From contig CAYMLG010000006.1 of assembly GCA_964391195.1 (NCBI GenBank), positions 60,879 through 124,878 on the forward strand: 64,000 nucleotides of DNA, written 5' to 3'. Numbering within the stretch: position 1 is the first letter of the stretch; the number at the start of each line of letters is the position of its first letter. The translations under genes were made by a program, and so were the position numbers. Origin of the DNA: JAAYXE01 sp964391195 (GTDB taxonomy: Bacteria; Chloroflexota; Anaerolineae; Anaerolineales; UBA4823). This document shows, piece after piece, positions 60,239 through 64,000 of the stretch. The notes under the pieces were generated by a model that ran no database searches, was not told the origin of the DNA, and was given only the letters and a program-made list of their open reading frames with translations.

Positions 60239-61774
60239 ATGCAGCGTTTAGATTGGATCTTGGACTGGCTGTCACGCCTGGATCCACGTTGGGTGGCCAG
60301 AGTCGAAAAACTTCTGCGTCGAATTCCGGCCGTTGACCGGCAGATTCAACAAGAGTATGACCGTCTGCTGGATGGCCTGGACGGAGCGCTTCACCCTTAC
60401 CAGGACGACTTCCCGGCGATCACCCATCTCCCGGTCAAAGGCCGGCGACGGGAAGACATCCTGGATGAGCTGGAGCAGTTGAAGGAGCGCGAGGAACAGC
60501 GTTGGAGCGAAGGGTTGGTCTCGGGGGCGGTGTACCACGGAGATGAGGCCCATATCCGTTTCTTGAACCGGGTCTATGCCCTGCACTCTCAGAGCAACCC
60601 GCTGCATGCCGATATCTGGCCCAGCACGACGAAGTTCGAAGCGGAGATTGTGGCGATGACCGCTGCCATGTTGGGGGCGAAGCAGCCATGCCGGGCGCTG
60701 GCCGATCCCGAGCAGGAGATTTGCGGGACGGTGACCTCCGGCGGGACGGAGAGCATTCTACTGGCGATGAAAACCTACCGTGATTGGGCGGCGGAGCGGC
60801 GAGGGATCAAGCGCCCCGAGATGATCGTACCGGTCACCGCTCACGCCGCGTTCGAAAAGGCCGCGCACTACTTCCGCATCAAGCTGGTGCGTGTCCCCGT
60901 CAACCGTGAGTACCGGGCGGATGTGGACGCGGTGAAACGGGCGATCACCCGCCGCACGGTGGTTATCGTTGGCTCGGCCCCATCTTTCCCTCACGGGGTC
61001 ATCGATCCGATCGAAGAACTGTCCGAACTGGCAGCGACCCGGGGCATCGGCTTCCACACCGATGCCTGTCTGGGCGGGTTCATTCTCCCCTGGGCGCGTG
61101 AACTTGGGTATCCGGTTCCGGGCTTCGATTTCAACCTCCCGGGGGTGACCTCCATTTCTGCCGACACGCACAAGTACGGCTACGCGGCCAAAGGCACTTC
61201 GGTCATCCTCTACCGGGGGGCGGATTTGCGCCGCTTCCAGTATTACGCGGCCGCCGACTGGCCAGGCGGGCTGTATTATTCGCCCACATTTGCCGGCAGC
61301 CGGCCGGGGGCGCTCAGCGCCGCCTGCTGGGCCGCTCTCGTGAGCATTGGCGAGGAGGGCTACCGGGAAGCGGCGCGGTGTATCCTGGACACCGCCGAGA
61401 CCATCAAGGCTGGGCTGCGCACAATCCCCGAACTGCGCCTCCTGGGTGATCCCTTGTGGGTGATCGCTTTTACCTCCGATGTGGTGAACATCTACCAGGT
61501 GCTGGATGCCATGAGCTGGAGAGGCTGGAGCCTGAACGGCCTGCATCACCCACCCGCGGTGCACATCGCCCTGACCTTACGCCACACCCAGCCGGGAGTC
61601 GCCGAGCGGTTCATCGCCGACCTGCGCGCAGCCGTTGCGGAAGTCAAAGCCCATCCGCAAAAGCAGGACGGCATGGCCCCCGTGTATGGAATGGCCGCCA
61701 GCATGCCTCTCAAAGGGGTGGTGACAGACCTATTGCGCCGGTATATCGATCTGCTGTACCGGTCGAGGGATTAG
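60239..61774 (+). CDS. PLP-dependent decarboxylase/lyase, sphingosine-1-phosphate-lyase-like
   Basis: 511 residues from ATG 60239 (AGGAG 7 nt upstream). Group II decarboxylase fold: SGGTESILLAMKTYRDWA (phosphate binding), FHTDACLGGFILPWARELG and the PLP lysine in SADTHKYGYAAKGTSVILYR. The HP-region YHGDEAHIRFLNRVYALHSQ and overall pattern are closer to S1P lyase than to glutamate decarboxylase. It may cleave a phosphorylated amino alcohol to an aldehyde. The adjacent kinase gene could supply the phosphate (inference). Confidence 0.88.
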   Translation: MQRLDWILDWLSRLDPRWVARVEKLLRRIPAVDRQIQQEYDRLLDGLDGALHPYQDDFPAITHLPVKGRRREDILDELEQLKEREEQRWSEGLVSGAVYHGDEAHIRFLNRVYALHSQSNPLHADIWPSTTKFEAEIVAMTAAMLGAKQPCRALADPEQEICGTVTSGGTESILLAMKTYRDWAAERRGIKRPEMIVPVTAHAAFEKAAHYFRIKLVRVPVNREYRADVDAVKRAITRRTVVIVGSAPSFPHGVIDPIEELSELAATRGIGFHTDACLGGFILPWARELGYPVPGFDFNLPGVTSISADTHKYGYAAKGTSVILYRGADLRRFQYYAAADWPGGLYYSPTFAGSRPGALSAACWAALVSIGEEGYREAARCILDTAETIKAGLRTIPELRLLGDPLWVIAFTSDVVNIYQVLDAMSWRGWSLNGLHHPPAVHIALTLRHTQPGVAERFIADLRAAVAEVKAHPQKQDGMAPVYGMAASMPLKGVVTDLLRRYIDLLYRSRD

Positions 61775-61806
61775 TGATATTTGGAACGATTTGTCCGAAT
61801 TGGTTC

Positions 61807-61834
61807 TTGACATTGGAATGATTTGGCGTATAAT
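61807..61834 (+). promoter_or_regulatory. rRNA operon promoter P1
   Basis: TTGACA (61807-61812), 16 nt, TATAAT (61829-61834). Both hexamers are perfect. It lies about 550 nt upstream of the 16S 5' end. Confidence 0.75.
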
Positions 61835-62095
61835 AGATAGCGCACTTTTGGTGGTAGGTCTCGCCTGCGAGGGCAGATCAATAAAAATAAAACAGTCGAT
61901 CATACGTTGACGCCTCCCGTGTCAAGAACCAGGGGTGGAAAAGCTGCTAGAGTAGATTCGTCATTCCATCGTGCGGCTGGCAACACCAAACGGTCAGGCA
62001 GGCCGATGTTGAGCAAGCGCTTTGGATCACATCGATCCATTTCGGTTGCTCGAGGACATCGGCATATTCGTCTCTGGCGAGTTTTGCAAAAGCCC
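61835..62095 (+). other. region between the two rRNA promoters
   Basis: About 260 nt with no RNA gene or convincing reading frame. A plus-strand frame starting near 61907 is arginine-rich with no ribosome-binding site and is judged spurious. Confidence 0.4.
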
Positions 62096-62124
62096 TTGAC
62101 AAGAGGCGTTAGGGCGGGTACAAT
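62096..62124 (+). promoter_or_regulatory. rRNA operon promoter P2
   Basis: TTGACA (62096-62101), 17 nt, TACAAT (62119-62124). The downstream bases match those of the tRNA-Glu promoter (GGTACAATCC, four bases, CGCTTGTT). The predicted start is near 62131, about 250 nt ahead of mature 16S. Confidence 0.82.
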
Positions 62125-62191
62125 CCAGCCCGCTTGTTAGAAAACGACTTGCGAAAGCGGTCGGATGAAAAACGAAAACAACGTATGGCGA

Positions 62192-62222
62192 CTGGCCCGG
62201 CTGTGCAGCCGGGCTGGTTTTC
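62192..62222 (+). terminator. terminator-like hairpin inside the rRNA leader
   Basis: GCCCGGCTG (62195-62203) pairs with CAGCCGGGC (62206-62214), extended by wobble pairs, followed by TTTT. In an rRNA leader this could be an attenuator overcome by antitermination, or a processing structure. Confidence 0.5.
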
Positions 62223-62289
62223 CGCCGGAGGTAAGTTGCTCTATCGGGCAGCTTTGGACCTTAACAACTGAAGAGTGATTGGAAAGACA

Positions 62290-62315
62290 GTGGTTGGCAA
62301 GGAATTGCCAACCAC
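62290..62315 (+). repeat. perfect hairpin with GGAA loop in the rRNA leader
   Basis: GTGGTTGGCAA (62290-62300) pairs with TTGCCAACCAC (62305-62315), 4-nt loop. It lies 66 nt upstream of 16S and is probably a processing element of the pre-rRNA. A second small stem (CTCACGG/CCGTGAG) follows at 62353-62370. Confidence 0.55.
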
Positions 62316-62380
62316 AGGAACCTGTCAAGACCAGCGCAGTGAAGACTTCCAACTCACGGGCAACCGTGAGAGAAAAGTTT

Positions 62381-63891
<1,511 letters not shown>

Positions 63892-64000
63892 AGGGAGTGG
63901 CAGGGTGGCTGCTTCGGCAGCACGCCCCACTCCAGAAGCAGGGGATCACGACCCCTGCTCGACCCCAAACCGCCTCCGGTGTGGAGGCGTCGCTGGAACC
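63892..64000 (+). other. start of the 16S-23S internal transcribed spacer
   Basis: 109 nt to the window edge. Stems include GGAGTGG/CCACTCC (about 63894-63934, enclosing GCTGCTTCGGCAGC) and AGCAGGGG/CCCCTGCT. No tRNA begins within this part. Confidence 0.6.

Noticed and set aside
61907..62140. 77-residue plus-strand frame between the rRNA promoters
   Set aside because: Arg-rich, no ribosome-binding site, and it spans promoter P2.

Overview
The window is chromosomal DNA of a monoderm Chloroflexota bacterium, most likely class Anaerolineae. The 16S rRNA gene entering at the right end (62381-63891) carries the binding sequences of the Chloroflexi FISH probes GNSB-941 and CFX1223 as I remember them. 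At helix 338 it has the ACACC/GGTGG variant that matches EUB338-III rather than EUB338. The protein content fits this group: Ser/Thr kinases joined to beta-propellers, a GPH sugar symporter, FAAL/ACP genes and many lipoproteins with Gram-positive style lipoboxes. Apart from two short repeat-bounded elements resembling MITEs, I see no prophage, CRISPR array or intact insertion sequence.

Layout. 1-5567: a partial response regulator, then a leftward signalling operon (Ser/Thr kinase with PQQ propeller, PP2C phosphatase, DnaJ-VWA fusion, zinc-ribbon FHA protein, small protein) with a recognisable promoter. 5737-7353: a PadR regulator translationally coupled to a BtrH-like protein, behind a consensus promoter overlapped by a palindrome. 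7424-12244: aldo/keto reductase, cyclic-nucleotide-binding protein, inositol-phosphatase-like enzyme, a minimal Hsp20-like protein, and an ECF sigma/anti-sigma pair. 12252-15390: cinA and a deaminase-CYTH fusion. 15567-21959: a complete branched-chain amino-acid ABC transporter (livJHMGF) with a very long leader. 22243-27190: a MITE, membrane proteins, gyrB, a DinB protein. 27516-32102: a coiled-coil/PH-like/zinc-ribbon protein with a second Ser/Thr kinase carrying a TolB-like propeller.

32127-38369 is the most interesting region. It is a tightly overlapping leftward operon of FAAL-type ligase, acyl carrier protein, two SGNH proteins, an MBOAT acyltransferase, a lipoprotein and an easily missed 43-residue membrane microprotein whose C-terminus is WIYQGF. 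The gene set and the microprotein architecture match the logic of the Dlt (D-alanylation) acyl-shuttle machinery. The activating enzyme, however, looks like a fatty-acyl-AMP ligase, and the organism belongs to a group not known for teichoic acids. I propose it as an uncharacterised envelope-polymer acylation system.

38496-48468: small membrane protein, APH-type kinase, a P1B-4 metal ATPase with a PerR/Fur-type regulator under a 40-bp perfect palindrome, folD, the rpmH-rnpA-yidD-yidC-jag block (with a BamB-like lipoprotein gene between yidD and yidC), and tRNA-Glu. 48581-61774: two tandem quinone-oxidoreductase paralogues, then a leftward set (GPH symporter, esterase, CehA-type PHP hydrolase, SDR, PHB-depolymerase-like esterase) facing nagA, an FGGY kinase and an S1P-lyase-like PLP enzyme. 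61807-64000: two rRNA promoters, a structured leader, 16S rRNA and the start of the spacer.
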